Shown: positions 1-5,757, counted from the stretch's first letter. The stretch is 8,745 bases of DNA from JBBTYZ01 sp038061595 (GCA_038061595.1 JBBTYZ010000018.1:1-8745); one strand, 5' to 3'. A program made the numbers and translations. The notes: generated by a model not told the origin, from the letters alone.

Positions 1-546
1 TGTTGTGTTTCCGCGGAAGTCCGTTCCCTTGTGCACCGAACGAAAATTAGTATAAATTCTCGTCCTTCCGAATTCCTCGGTAATTTCTGGATTTAAAACC
101 GGATAGCTAAAAGTGTTAAGCCATAATTGTGGCAACGTTGCTTTCGCACTCGTATTCAGACTTGCGACAAGCGGCGCTTTAGCTTTTTGGATACTCTGCT
201 GTTCTATTGCGGGCAGTGTCACGAATTCATAAGCCACGCCTTCAACTATTTCTTTGAATGGATTTTTTTGAACAACGACTTTGCTTTTTTCAAAAGAGTT
301 ATAATCATCACTTATTTCAAGTTCGTATTCACCAGGCTTTTCGCCTACGTCGGCCGGAACAACCACAAAATTTATATAATCGCGCTTAAAGACTGGTAGA
401 GGCACGCCGTGGAATAAAACCTTCAAGGTTGAGCTTGAAACCAAAGGAACGCTTTTGACTTCATATATTATTATCTCTCCTTGTCTAACAAAAAGCGCCG
501 GCGAAGAAGTTGAAACGGCAGCAAAAGCGATAAGCGATAGTAACAT
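1..546 (-). CDS. Secreted M23 (LytM-type) metallopeptidase, N-terminal part, truncated by the window edge
   Basis: Reading leftward from the ATG at 546-544, the frame stays open for 182 codons to the window edge, so the catalytic core is cut off. Residues 1-18 form a hydrophobic, signal-peptide-like stretch (MLLSLIAFAAVSTSSPAL) that lacks the usual positive n-region. Residues about 20-110 look like a beta-rich domain, including PLVSSSTLKVLFHGVPLPVF and GEYELEISDD. The last visible segment, FGRTRIYTNFRSVHKGTDF, matches the start of an M23 core, with H172 and D176 as the first two zinc ligands of the family HxxxD motif. Such enzymes cut peptidoglycan peptide bridges outside the membrane. The start follows two tandem in-frame stops (TAATAA), only 3 bases after the antiporter stop, so the two genes are probably co-transcribed. 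The family call is firm; the missing C-terminal ligands cannot be checked here. Confidence 0.85.
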   Translation of the reverse strand, partial: MLLSLIAFAAVSTSSPALFVRQGEIIIYEVKSVPLVSSSTLKVLFHGVPLPVFKRDYINFVVVPADVGEKPGEYELEISDDYNSFEKSKVVVQKNPFKEIVEGVAYEFVTLPAIEQQSIQKAKAPLVASLNTSAKATLPQLWLNTFSYPVLNPEITEEFGRTRIYTNFRSVHKGTDFRGNTT

Positions 547-549
547 TTA

Positions 550-2226
550 TTAAGCGCTCTTAAGTTCTCGGATCAAGGAGAGGTCGTGAGCTTTTAATGC
601 TTCCAAAACTTTCATTTCCGGATCAATCGCTATAGTTTTACCCAAATATTGGCCAGATGTAAGTTCTGGCAACAGAACATAATCCGCCTTTTCTCCATAC
701 AATATCTCAGCCTCTCTCGCGGTTTCAGCCCTTAAGATAACCTTGCCCTTGCCCCCAGAACGCTTCATTTTGTTAAGCAAATAGAGATTGTCTTCCAAAT
801 CAGGACTGGTTGATATAACAAGCGTGGCATTTGCGCAATTGGACTTCTCAAAGACCTCAGGGTCGGTTATGTCTCCAAAGATAAAATCATAATCCTTTCT
901 CTTCAAATCCTTTATAACTTCGGGATCAAAATCAACAATTAAGAGTTTCTCCCTCGGCAAGCTCATAGCAATACTTCCGCCCGTCCTGTGACAACCGAAT
1001 AAGACAATTGGCTTGTCAAAAACCTCCGGCCTGAAAGCGTCTTCCGTTATCTTCTTTCTCCGCTCAAAAATTTTAAGCGGCTTGTCCAATAGTTTAAATA
1101 ATTGATTGCTGTAAACGATAAGATACGTTGAGAGAATTATTGTTATTATCCCCACCGCCGTTATGGTCGAAACCGTCCCATCGCCAATATGGTCCAATTT
1201 CAATCCTGCCGCCGCAAGAATCAAGCTGAATTCAGAAATTTGAGCAGTCGTAACCGCAGCCAAGAAACTTGTTCTCCTCCTGTAGCCCATCAATCCCATA
1301 ATAATAAGAACGATTATTGGGTTACCAATTAAAACAAATACGGAGAGCGCAATAATCGGCATAATAAGTCCATGAAGATCGGAAAATACTATAGAAGAAC
1401 CCAATATTACGAAGAAAATTAAAATAAAGAAGTCACGAAGAGGTCTTATGCGGGACGCAACCTCAAAATGTTCTCCGGAGTTTGCGAGTGCAACTCCGGC
1501 AAGAAATCCGGCAATCTCGGTTGAAAACCCAAATTTATCCATAACCGCGGCAAGAAGAAATACCCAGGCAAGCGTGAAGAGAAACAACAACTCTTCGGAT
1601 CTCGCGAACTTATCAAAAACAAATGGGAAAAAATGACGACTTAGTAAGTAAACGGCTGCAAGCAATACCACGCCCTTCAACATCGGCATGATAATCGCTG
1701 AAATTTGAAAACCCGTTCCAGAATCCACTCCCGATAAGAGGATTAAAATAGCGACTGCGACCAAGTCCTGCACCAAGAGACAGCCTACGGTTAATTTGCC
1801 ATAAAGGCTGTTCATGTCTCTCTTGTCAGACAAGAGTTTCACGACAATCGCCGTGGATGAAAACGTAAGCGCTACAGAAATATAAAGCGAGTTTAGGTTA
1901 TCAAACCCTAAAAGTTCCGCTATCCAGAATCCAAGCACGGCGGTTACTACAAGCTGGAGTAACCCTAGAATTAAAGATGCCTTGCCGACCAACCTCAAGG
2001 AGGTGTAGTTTATTTCCAACCCGACGAGGAATAGAAGGAACATTATTCCCAAATCCGAGAAAACAGAGAGCGTGCCTTTATCACTAAGATTGAAAAAACC
2101 GAAATAAGCTATTAAAAGTCCGGCCGCAAGATATGCGAGCATGATGGGCTGCTTCAAAAACTTGGCAATAATGCCAAGGACGGCTGCGATTAAGATGACA
2201 AGCGCTAATTCTAAAAAACCGCTCAT
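550..2226 (-). CDS. Kef/CPA2-type cation:proton antiporter with C-terminal TrkA-N (RCK) domain
   Basis: This 558-residue inner-membrane protein has about 12 hydrophobic segments over residues 1-375 and a cytosolic nucleotide-binding domain over about 405-535. The segment FSSTAIVVKLLSDK (122-135) and the Q153-D154 pair in a membrane helix are typical of Kef and other CPA2 exchangers, which move K+ or Na+ against protons. The C-terminal domain begins with PIVLFGCHRTGGSIA (406-420), a Rossmann P-loop in which the middle glycine of GxGxxG is histidine (H413). D432 lies at the end of the second strand, as expected for NAD(H)-type binding. The M23 gene follows 3 bases after its stop. The start is preceded by a weak AGGT four bases away and a -10-like TAAAAT nine bases upstream, so the leader is very short. 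The family is sure; the transported ion is unknown. Confidence 0.93.
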   Translation of the reverse strand: MSGFLELALVILIAAVLGIIAKFLKQPIMLAYLAAGLLIAYFGFFNLSDKGTLSVFSDLGIMFLLFLVGLEINYTSLRLVGKASLILGLLQLVVTAVLGFWIAELLGFDNLNSLYISVALTFSSTAIVVKLLSDKRDMNSLYGKLTVGCLLVQDLVAVAILILLSGVDSGTGFQISAIIMPMLKGVVLLAAVYLLSRHFFPFVFDKFARSEELLFLFTLAWVFLLAAVMDKFGFSTEIAGFLAGVALANSGEHFEVASRIRPLRDFFILIFFVILGSSIVFSDLHGLIMPIIALSVFVLIGNPIIVLIIMGLMGYRRRTSFLAAVTTAQISEFSLILAAAGLKLDHIGDGTVSTITAVGIITIILSTYLIVYSNQLFKLLDKPLKIFERRKKITEDAFRPEVFDKPIVLFGCHRTGGSIAMSLPREKLLIVDFDPEVIKDLKRKDYDFIFGDITDPEVFEKSNCANATLVISTSPDLEDNLYLLNKMKRSGGKGKVILRAETAREAEILYGEKADYVLLPELTSGQYLGKTIAIDPEMKVLEALKAHDLSLIRELKSA

Positions 2227-2235
2227 ATTACCTAT

Positions 2236-2241
2236 ATTTTA
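2236..2241 (-). promoter_or_regulatory. Putative -10 box of the antiporter/M23 unit
   Basis: TAAAAT on the minus strand ends nine bases before the antiporter ATG. No good -35 is seen 17 bases upstream (TTCTAT). If used, the mRNA would begin only about 2-3 bases before the start codon. Confidence 0.35.
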
Positions 2242-2294
2242 CAGCATTATTTGGCTTTATAGAACTGTTGAACAGTGACATTTAGACATTATTG

Positions 2295-2300
2295 TATAAT
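2295..2300 (+). promoter_or_regulatory. Putative -10 box upstream of the DUF378 gene
   Basis: A consensus TATAAT sits 50 bases before the DUF378 ATG. The possible -35 boxes are poorly placed: TTGAAC at 2268-2273 is 21 bases away and GTGACA at 2275-2280 is 14. The leader has no clear Shine-Dalgarno near the ATG (AAGG at 2324-2327 is too far), so another start site close to the gene is possible. Confidence 0.45.
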
Positions 2301-2350
2301 GAAGGCAGGGAAAGTTAATAAGAAAGGTCGGGAAAATTTTATTAAAAATA

Positions 2351-2590
2351 ATGAAAGCTCTTCATATGGTATCGTTCACGCTTTTGGTTGTCGGTGGCCT
2401 CAATTGGCTCCTTACGGCTTTTGGCTGGAACGTGGTGAACATGGCTTTGGGCGGATGGCCAATGGTTGAAAAACTTGTCTACGTATTAGTTGGTCTTTCA
2501 GCTATCTGGGAAGTGGTAAATCACAAGAAGAACTGCAAGATGTGCGGAATGGACAGAGGAATGGGCGGCGGTATGCCGACAATGAGATAA
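2351..2590 (+). CDS. DUF378 family small membrane protein with Met/Cys-rich tail
   Basis: This 79-residue protein has two membrane helices, at about 4-23 and 38-57. It carries the DUF378 pattern of small bacterial membrane proteins: VGGLNWLLTAFGWNVV, then a glycine-containing loop, then LVYVLVGLSAIWEVV. The family has no established function. The 22-residue tail is unusual: C62 and C65 form a CxxC, and M64, M67, M71, M75 and M78 lie in a glycine-rich setting, which suggests possible soft-metal binding; this is inference from composition only. It is the only convincing plus-strand gene in the window, divergent from the antiporter and convergent with hypothetical gene A. An intrinsic terminator follows 18 bases after its stop. 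The start is chosen from the family N-terminus; no Shine-Dalgarno supports it. Confidence 0.85.
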   Translation: MKALHMVSFTLLVVGGLNWLLTAFGWNVVNMALGGWPMVEKLVYVLVGLSAIWEVVNHKKNCKMCGMDRGMGGGMPTMR

Positions 2591-2607
2591 TCCCGTAACT
2601 AAATAAC

Positions 2608-2636
2608 AAATCCCGCCTCAATGGCGGGATTTTGGT
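2608..2636 (+). terminator. Intrinsic terminator of the DUF378 gene
   Basis: A 10-bp stem (AAATCCCGCC at 2608-2617 with GGCGGGATTT at 2623-2632) encloses a 5-base loop and runs into TTTTGGTTT. It lies just after the DUF378 stop and back to back with the minus-strand terminator of gene A. Confidence 0.85.
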
Positions 2637-2640
2637 TTCA

Positions 2641-2675
2641 AAAAAAACAGGGGTGGTCTTTGTGGGGCCACCCCT
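2641..2675 (-). terminator. Intrinsic terminator of hypothetical gene A (cassette type)
   Basis: Read on the minus strand, AGGGGTGGCC pairs with GACCACCCCT (one G-T wobble) around a 7-base loop and is followed by G and seven T residues. The same stem, the 20 bases before it (GAAGTTGAAGTAAGGGGTGG, partly stem) and the same T-tract recur after gene B at 4298-4330. Confidence 0.9.
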
Positions 2676-2700
2676 TACTTCAACTTCTTCCAGCTGCGGA

Positions 2701-3375
2701 TCAGTTCATACTCGCCGATCCACCGCCGACCATCACCTCGAGCACCATCACTTCGACGCGACCGGAACCAAAACCGGAGCGGTACATGATGCGTTCGGCC
2801 ATACGATCGGCCGCCTTGACCGCCTCGGTTGCGCTCTGCGAATCGTGGGCGAAAGGAGCGTCCTTCAGCTTCTCGCGAAGCTGTTCCAAATGCTCACGAT
2901 CGACCAAGTTGGCTTCAACTAAGTCGCGCATCTTCGCTCCACGCTTCTCGACCGGTATGATCGCGAAGACTTTCAGCAAATCCTCCACATCCGCGACCTT
3001 CAAGGTCGCCGTCTCGTCCTTCAGGAGCTCGCGGATACGATCTGCCGACTTAGTGGACACAACGCCGCGCTTCATCTGCCGCAGAACGAACGTCTCCCGA
3101 TCCTGCACGGGCAAAGCGACGACGAGAGACGCGGCCATGCTCACCAGTTCGTCTTCGGTGTGTCCAGGCTCTGCGGGCAAGTCGCACGATGCGAGCTTCG
3201 TCCGCGCGTCTGCGATTTCATCCGCAGTGAATTCCCCCGACCGCTCGATATCCTTCAACTGCGCGTTCCCTTGAGCGAGACTGAAAAAACTGGGCGTCTC
3301 CCTCCCATCCGCCGTCCGCCACTTCCAGTGCGGATCCGGATTGCTGCACGGACAATTCACGATCTCCAAACGCAT
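2701..3375 (-). CDS. Hypothetical protein A: CPC motif plus three tandem helical repeats (paralogue of B)
   Basis: I do not recognise this 224-residue family. The N-terminus has C8-P-C10 and H16, and C64 is also shared with protein B, so a small metal site is possible. Then come three repeats of about 50-58 residues (about 38-95, 96-146, 147-197). Each starts with a pattern such as AQLKDIERSG, VLRQMKRG or KMRDLVEAN, continues with a helix ending in R-x-x-L (IADARTKLAS, ADRIRELLKD, LEQLREKLKD) and has a second helix. There is no signal peptide or membrane segment, so it is probably cytosolic. Protein B (4355-5014) aligns along the whole length. The gene is far richer in GC (about 60% in sampled stretches) than its neighbours. 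It has its own TTGACA-17-TATCAT promoter, GGAGG four bases before the ATG, and its own terminator, so it is probably well expressed as a single gene. Function unknown. Confidence 0.88.
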   Translation of the reverse strand: MRLEIVNCPCSNPDPHWKWRTADGRETPSFFSLAQGNAQLKDIERSGEFTADEIADARTKLASCDLPAEPGHTEDELVSMAASLVVALPVQDRETFVLRQMKRGVVSTKSADRIRELLKDETATLKVADVEDLLKVFAIIPVEKRGAKMRDLVEANLVDREHLEQLREKLKDAPFAHDSQSATEAVKAADRMAERIMYRSGFGSGRVEVMVLEVMVGGGSASMN

Positions 3376-3379
3376 AATG

Positions 3380-3384
3380 CCTCC
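3380..3384 (-). promoter_or_regulatory. Strong ribosome binding site of gene A
   Basis: GGAGG on the minus strand lies four bases before the ATG at 3375-3373. It is the best Shine-Dalgarno in the window and fixes the start of gene A. Confidence 0.8.
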
Positions 3385-3420
3385 AGTGACTGTGGGCGTG
3401 CTTGTTAATTGCTGTGGCGA

Positions 3421-3449
3421 ATGATAGCTGATTTTTGTAAATTTGTCAA
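3421..3449 (-). promoter_or_regulatory. Promoter of gene A (cassette type)
   Basis: On the minus strand TTGACA (3449-3444) is separated by 17 bases from TATCAT (3426-3421). Sequence from the -35 through the leader resembles the promoter of gene B: both start TTGACAAATTT, share ATCAG in the spacer and have CACAGCA just after the -10. The -35 box touches the hairpin at the end of the histidine phosphatase gene. Confidence 0.88.
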
Positions 3450-3472
3450 GAGAATACTACTCAAGTATTCTC
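3450..3472 (-). terminator. Hairpin at the histidine phosphatase stop codon, probable weak terminator
   Basis: A perfect 9-bp inverted repeat (GAGAATACT and AGTATTCTC) with a 5-base loop overlaps the TAG stop at 3459-3457. On the minus strand it is followed by TTGACAAATTT, T-rich but not a clean U-tract, which also serves as the -35 region of gene A. Termination is inferred. Confidence 0.5.
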
Positions 3473-4260
3473 CTGTGCTTATCGGCTATCGCAAGCAAAT
3501 CGTCATTTTTATATTTAGGCCGTTTTATCTCTTCCCACTCGTTTGAAGAAAGAGTCGTATCCGACGGGCAAACCGAACGCATCCAATTCAAATACGGAGC
3601 TATTTTTCCGGAGCTTGGGTCTTTTCTCGTGTATTGGATTACTTGGCAATTGTGGATGCGATCAAATTTTTTGTTTGAGCTTTCCATTTCTCTAAAATGT
3701 TCTTGTGACATTCTTTCAAGCCTCACGCGGAACCCGAGCATAGTTTCTCCATGACAAACGATTATCACTTCTTTGCCGTCGCATTCTCGGTGCAAAGTAT
3801 TCAAAACGCGGTCAATGCGCAAACACATATGCGCTAAAGATTCTCCGCCCGGCGGTGTCCAAAAGAAAGAATCCAACTCTCTGCGCTTCATTGCTCCCTC
3901 AAATTTTGTTCGCCTTTCTTCATCGCTTGTAATATCAAGCTCGCCCCAATCTCTTTCCCGTAAGTAGAATTCGGAAAACCATTTCGCATCAGGCAAATTA
4001 AGACAGGCGGCTGTTTCCATAGCTCGGAGATATTCCGAAGTGTAATAGCGAAAAAAATTAGGGTTGATATTTTCTTTTATCCAGTTTCCTGCCGAAGCTG
4101 CCTGCGTCCGGCCCCTGTCCGTAAGTTTGAAAAGCGAAGAGTGCCTATTTTTAAATTCCGCAGTGTATTTGCTGTCGTCCCCTTTTCTTGAATAAGATCG
4201 CGCAAGATTCCCTTCGGATTCTCCGTGTCTTACTAGAACTAAGTTTAAAGGCATCGCCAT
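3457..4260 (-). CDS. Histidine phosphatase superfamily protein (phosphoglycerate-mutase-like)
   Basis: This 267-residue protein opens with LVLVRHGESEGN, the RHG signature; H12 is the expected phospho-acceptor and R11 and R79 the expected phosphate contacts. LTDRGRTQA (46-54), SEYLRAMETA (75-84), the acid-base candidate E102 in RERDWGELD, GGES (138-141) and H170 in CHGE complete the superfamily motifs. The enzyme removes or moves phosphate on a small molecule or phosphoprotein; the substrate cannot be read from sequence. It is longer than a minimal member, with a charged tail of about 60 residues after the core. The start could be M1 (4260) or M3 (4254). A TTTACA-17-TAAAAT promoter ends six bases before M1, with no Shine-Dalgarno, so the message may be leaderless. 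It lies between paralogues A and B but has a different promoter and lower GC. Confidence 0.9.
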   Translation of the reverse strand: MAMPLNLVLVRHGESEGNLARSYSRKGDDSKYTAEFKNRHSSLFKLTDRGRTQAASAGNWIKENINPNFFRYYTSEYLRAMETAACLNLPDAKWFSEFYLRERDWGELDITSDEERRTKFEGAMKRRELDSFFWTPPGGESLAHMCLRIDRVLNTLHRECDGKEVIIVCHGETMLGFRVRLERMSQEHFREMESSNKKFDRIHNCQVIQYTRKDPSSGKIAPYLNWMRSVCPSDTTLSSNEWEEIKRPKYKNDDLLAIADKHRRILE

Positions 4261-4266
4261 ATTTTT

Positions 4267-4295
4267 ATTTTATGACTGAATGTTTGAAATGTAAA
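4267..4295 (-). promoter_or_regulatory. Promoter of the histidine phosphatase gene, likely leaderless
   Basis: On the minus strand TTTACA (4295-4290), a 17-base spacer and TAAAAT (4272-4267) precede the ATG at 4260 by only six bases. Transcription starting about seven bases after the -10 would begin at the start codon itself. The promoter lies immediately after the T-tract of gene B's terminator. Confidence 0.65.
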
Positions 4296-4297
4296 TT

Positions 4298-4330
4298 AAA
4301 AAAACAGGGGTGGTCTTTAGGACCACCCCT
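4298..4330 (-). terminator. Intrinsic terminator of hypothetical gene B (cassette type)
   Basis: A perfect 10-bp stem (AGGGGTGGTC with GACCACCCCT) encloses a 5-base loop and is followed on the minus strand by G and seven T residues. It is nearly the same as the terminator after gene A, including the bases leading into the stem. Confidence 0.92.
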
Positions 4331-4354
4331 TACTTCAACTTCGTCCGACACGGA

Positions 4355-5014
4355 CTAGAGCCGAAACACCTCCACGTCCATCCCGAACTCTTCTCCCGAC
4401 TTGCTGATTCCGCGGGAAATTTCACGACTCTGCATCCGATCTCCCGCACGAAGCGCCAGTTCCAATCCCGGACCCTCGGTCACGGGAACATCCTTCAGGT
4501 ACTCCCGAAGGCTCTCGGCTTCAACAGGGGTGATGTCTATCCTCTTCTCGCCATCCTTGAGATACCATTCGCGGGCTTTCAGGTCCACGGCGGCGAGGAT
4601 GATCTTCAGATCTTCCATGTCCGCAGCGTTCAGTGTCTCTTCTTCGTCTGCGAGAAGCTCGCGGAGGCGAGCTGCCGACTTTTCCGAAATCGTGGACTGC
4701 AACAGCATCTCCGCGACCGATGCATCGCGCTTCTCGTTGTTGCTCACCGTACTGATGAGCGAAGCGGCGGCAAGCACGAGCTGGTCTTCAGAGCTGTCCG
4801 GCGGTTCGGCAGGAAGTCCGCAGTTCGCGAGCTCCTTCCGCGCGTCCTTGGCCTCTTCGACCGTGATGTCGCCTGCCTTTTTCAACGCCTTCAACTGAGC
4901 CTCGCCGGCGGCGATGCTGAAGAAACCCCTCGTCCTGTGACTCCCGTTCCTTGTGCTGAACCTCTTGTGGGGTCTCGTAACCCCGCAAGGACAATCAATG
5001 ATTCGTAGCTTCAT
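4355..5014 (-). CDS. Hypothetical protein B: CPC motif plus three tandem helical repeats (paralogue of A)
   Basis: This 219-residue protein is of no family I recognise and is clearly related to protein A. Shared features in order are C8-P-C10, H16, FFS-A-G-AQLK (31-42), DAR-LA-C-LPAEP (57-71, including C65), AASL (83-86), KSA-R-RELL (112-121), AD-EDL (131-136) and LRE-LKD (169-175). The repeats lie at about 39-98, 99-151 and 152-198. They are best seen in EEAKDARKELANC, KSAARLRELLADE and VEAESLREYLKDV, each followed by a second helix. There is no signal peptide or membrane helix. GC is about 57-67% in sampled stretches. It has its own TTGACA promoter, GGAG seven bases before the ATG, and its own terminator. 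The coding parts have diverged much more than the control sequences. Function unknown; a role as a metal-binding or protein-binding scaffold is speculation. Confidence 0.88.
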   Translation of the reverse strand: MKLRIIDCPCGVTRPHKRFSTRNGSHRTRGFFSIAAGEAQLKALKKAGDITVEEAKDARKELANCGLPAEPPDSSEDQLVLAAASLISTVSNNEKRDASVAEMLLQSTISEKSAARLRELLADEEETLNAADMEDLKIILAAVDLKAREWYLKDGEKRIDITPVEAESLREYLKDVPVTEGPGLELALRAGDRMQSREISRGISKSGEEFGMDVEVFRL

Positions 5015-5021
5015 GGGCTAT

Positions 5022-5025
5022 CTCC
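5022..5025 (-). promoter_or_regulatory. Ribosome binding site of gene B
   Basis: GGAG on the minus strand is seven bases before the ATG at 5014-5012, within TGGAGA. It is homologous to the TGGAGG of gene A and supports the chosen start. Confidence 0.75.
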
Positions 5026-5059
5026 ACTGAGTGTGAACTTGCTCAAACTGCTGTGTGGA

Positions 5060-5089
5060 ATATTAACTGATTATTAGCAAATTTGTCAA
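5060..5089 (-). promoter_or_regulatory. Promoter of gene B (cassette type)
   Basis: On the minus strand TTGACA (5089-5084) and TAATAT (5065-5060) are 18 bases apart. The box starts TTGACAAATTT, as in gene A, and the leader shares CACAGCA, AGCAAG and TCA-TGGAG with that of gene A. It lies 10 bases after the stem of the preceding gene's terminator. Confidence 0.82.
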
Positions 5090-5094
5090 CATAA

Positions 5095-5118
5095 CAAAAA
5101 ACCGCAGAGATGCGGTTT
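5095..5118 (-). terminator. Intrinsic terminator of the zinc-ribbon-like gene
   Basis: On the minus strand AAACCGCA pairs with TGCGGTTT around a 4-base TCTC loop and ends in a run of T residues (TTTTTTG). It starts 7 bases after the stop of the 5126-5674 gene. Confidence 0.88.
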
Positions 5119-5125
5119 CTAATTT

Positions 5126-5674
5126 TTACGCTTCAACAAATTCGGCGGGATATCCTTCCATGAACCATTCGGCCCATACTTCCCTCTCAACCTCTTCTTG
5201 ATCGGCATGAATCCACATACCAAACGCATGTTCGGTAAATACCGGATACCGTTTCAATTTTATAGTACCGGACCACACGACCCCTTGTGAATTATCGGGC
5301 GAATAAATAGTTAGCCGATCTCCATTTTTCAATATGTGCAGTCCCTCGTAAGACCAATCCTCTTTGGAAGTTGGTTCGAATGTGCATTCACCCGGCGGGC
5401 ATGTCTGCGACGGTTTCCAATCTTCACGAAGCATTTCTTCGGTCATGGGCATTACCCTCTCTACAACTAATGCTTCCTTTCTATCTTTTGAATCAGGAAG
5501 ACCATCCGGATATTGTGCCTTGTCCCAATATCGGTGACATTTAGAGCAACTAAAGCGAGTTGTGTTTTGTGTTATGAATTTTCCGTCTTGAAAAGACCAA
5601 TAACCACCCTCAGTACCGGTTTCGGAATGAAATGTACATCTGCCTTTCAAAAACTCTTTCACCTTTCCAGGCAT
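5126..5674 (-). CDS. Hypothetical protein with zinc-ribbon-like CxxH/CxxC N-terminus
   Basis: This 182-residue protein belongs to no family I can name with confidence. Residues 13-16 give CTFH and 43-46 give CSKC, a CxxH...CxxC arrangement 26 residues apart that fits a zinc ribbon. Between them lies the striking segment HSETGTEGGYWSFQDGKF. A third pair (CPPGEC, about 91-96) may also bind metal. The C-terminal half, about residues 108-182, looks like a small beta domain (LHILKNGDRLTIYSPD, then VVWSGTIKLKRYPVF) followed by an aromatic and acidic end (EHAFGMWIHADQEEVERE). There is no signal peptide or membrane helix. It has an extended -10 promoter, GGAG nine bases before the ATG, and its own terminator, so it is a single-gene unit. 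Base composition is intermediate (about 45-50% GC in sampled lines). The zinc role is inferred from the motifs. Confidence 0.82.
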   Translation of the reverse strand: MPGKVKEFLKGRCTFHSETGTEGGYWSFQDGKFITQNTTRFSCSKCHRYWDKAQYPDGLPDSKDRKEALVVERVMPMTEEMLREDWKPSQTCPPGECTFEPTSKEDWSYEGLHILKNGDRLTIYSPDNSQGVVWSGTIKLKRYPVFTEHAFGMWIHADQEEVEREVWAEWFMEGYPAEFVEA

Positions 5675-5716
5675 CCCGTGATGCTCCGATTTCTAATTTT
5701 TGAATTTTCTATTTGC

Positions 5717-5725
5717 AGTATATCA
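5717..5725 (-). promoter_or_regulatory. Extended -10 promoter of the zinc-ribbon-like gene
   Basis: TGATATACT on the minus strand fits the extended -10 pattern TGnTATAAT with one change. The -35 position falls inside the stem of the upstream terminator and has no consensus, as is common for extended -10 promoters. Confidence 0.6.
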
Positions 5726-5731
5726 CAAAAT

Positions 5732-5757
5732 AAAAAACCGCCTTTCAGCGGTTTTTT
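5732..5757 (-). terminator. Intrinsic terminator of the DUF5652-like gene, symmetric
   Basis: A perfect 10-bp inverted repeat (AAAAAACCGC and GCGGTTTTTT) with a 6-base loop starts just after the DUF5652-like stop. The T-run on both strands would let it work in either direction, but only the minus strand has a gene entering it. Confidence 0.92.

Noticed and set aside
127..399. Plus-strand frame of 90 codons opposite the M23 gene
   Set aside because: The minus-strand frame shows a signal-like start and the FGxxR...HxxxD peptidase motif; the plus-strand product is Phe-rich and featureless.
2275..2469. Plus-strand frame overlapping the start of the DUF378 gene
   Set aside because: It is in another frame than the DUF378 protein, has no family features and ends within it.
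2621..3274. Long plus-strand reading frame (217 codons) opposite gene A
   Set aside because: Ser/Arg/Thr-rich translation without domain features, crosses the back-to-back terminators, and lies antisense to a gene with promoter, Shine-Dalgarno and a homologue. High GC explains the lack of stops.
4310..5008. Long plus-strand frames (4310-5008 and 4401-4898) opposite gene B
   Set aside because: The first begins inside the terminator of gene B. Neither has initiation signals or a recognisable fold, and the minus-strand frame has a conserved paralogue.
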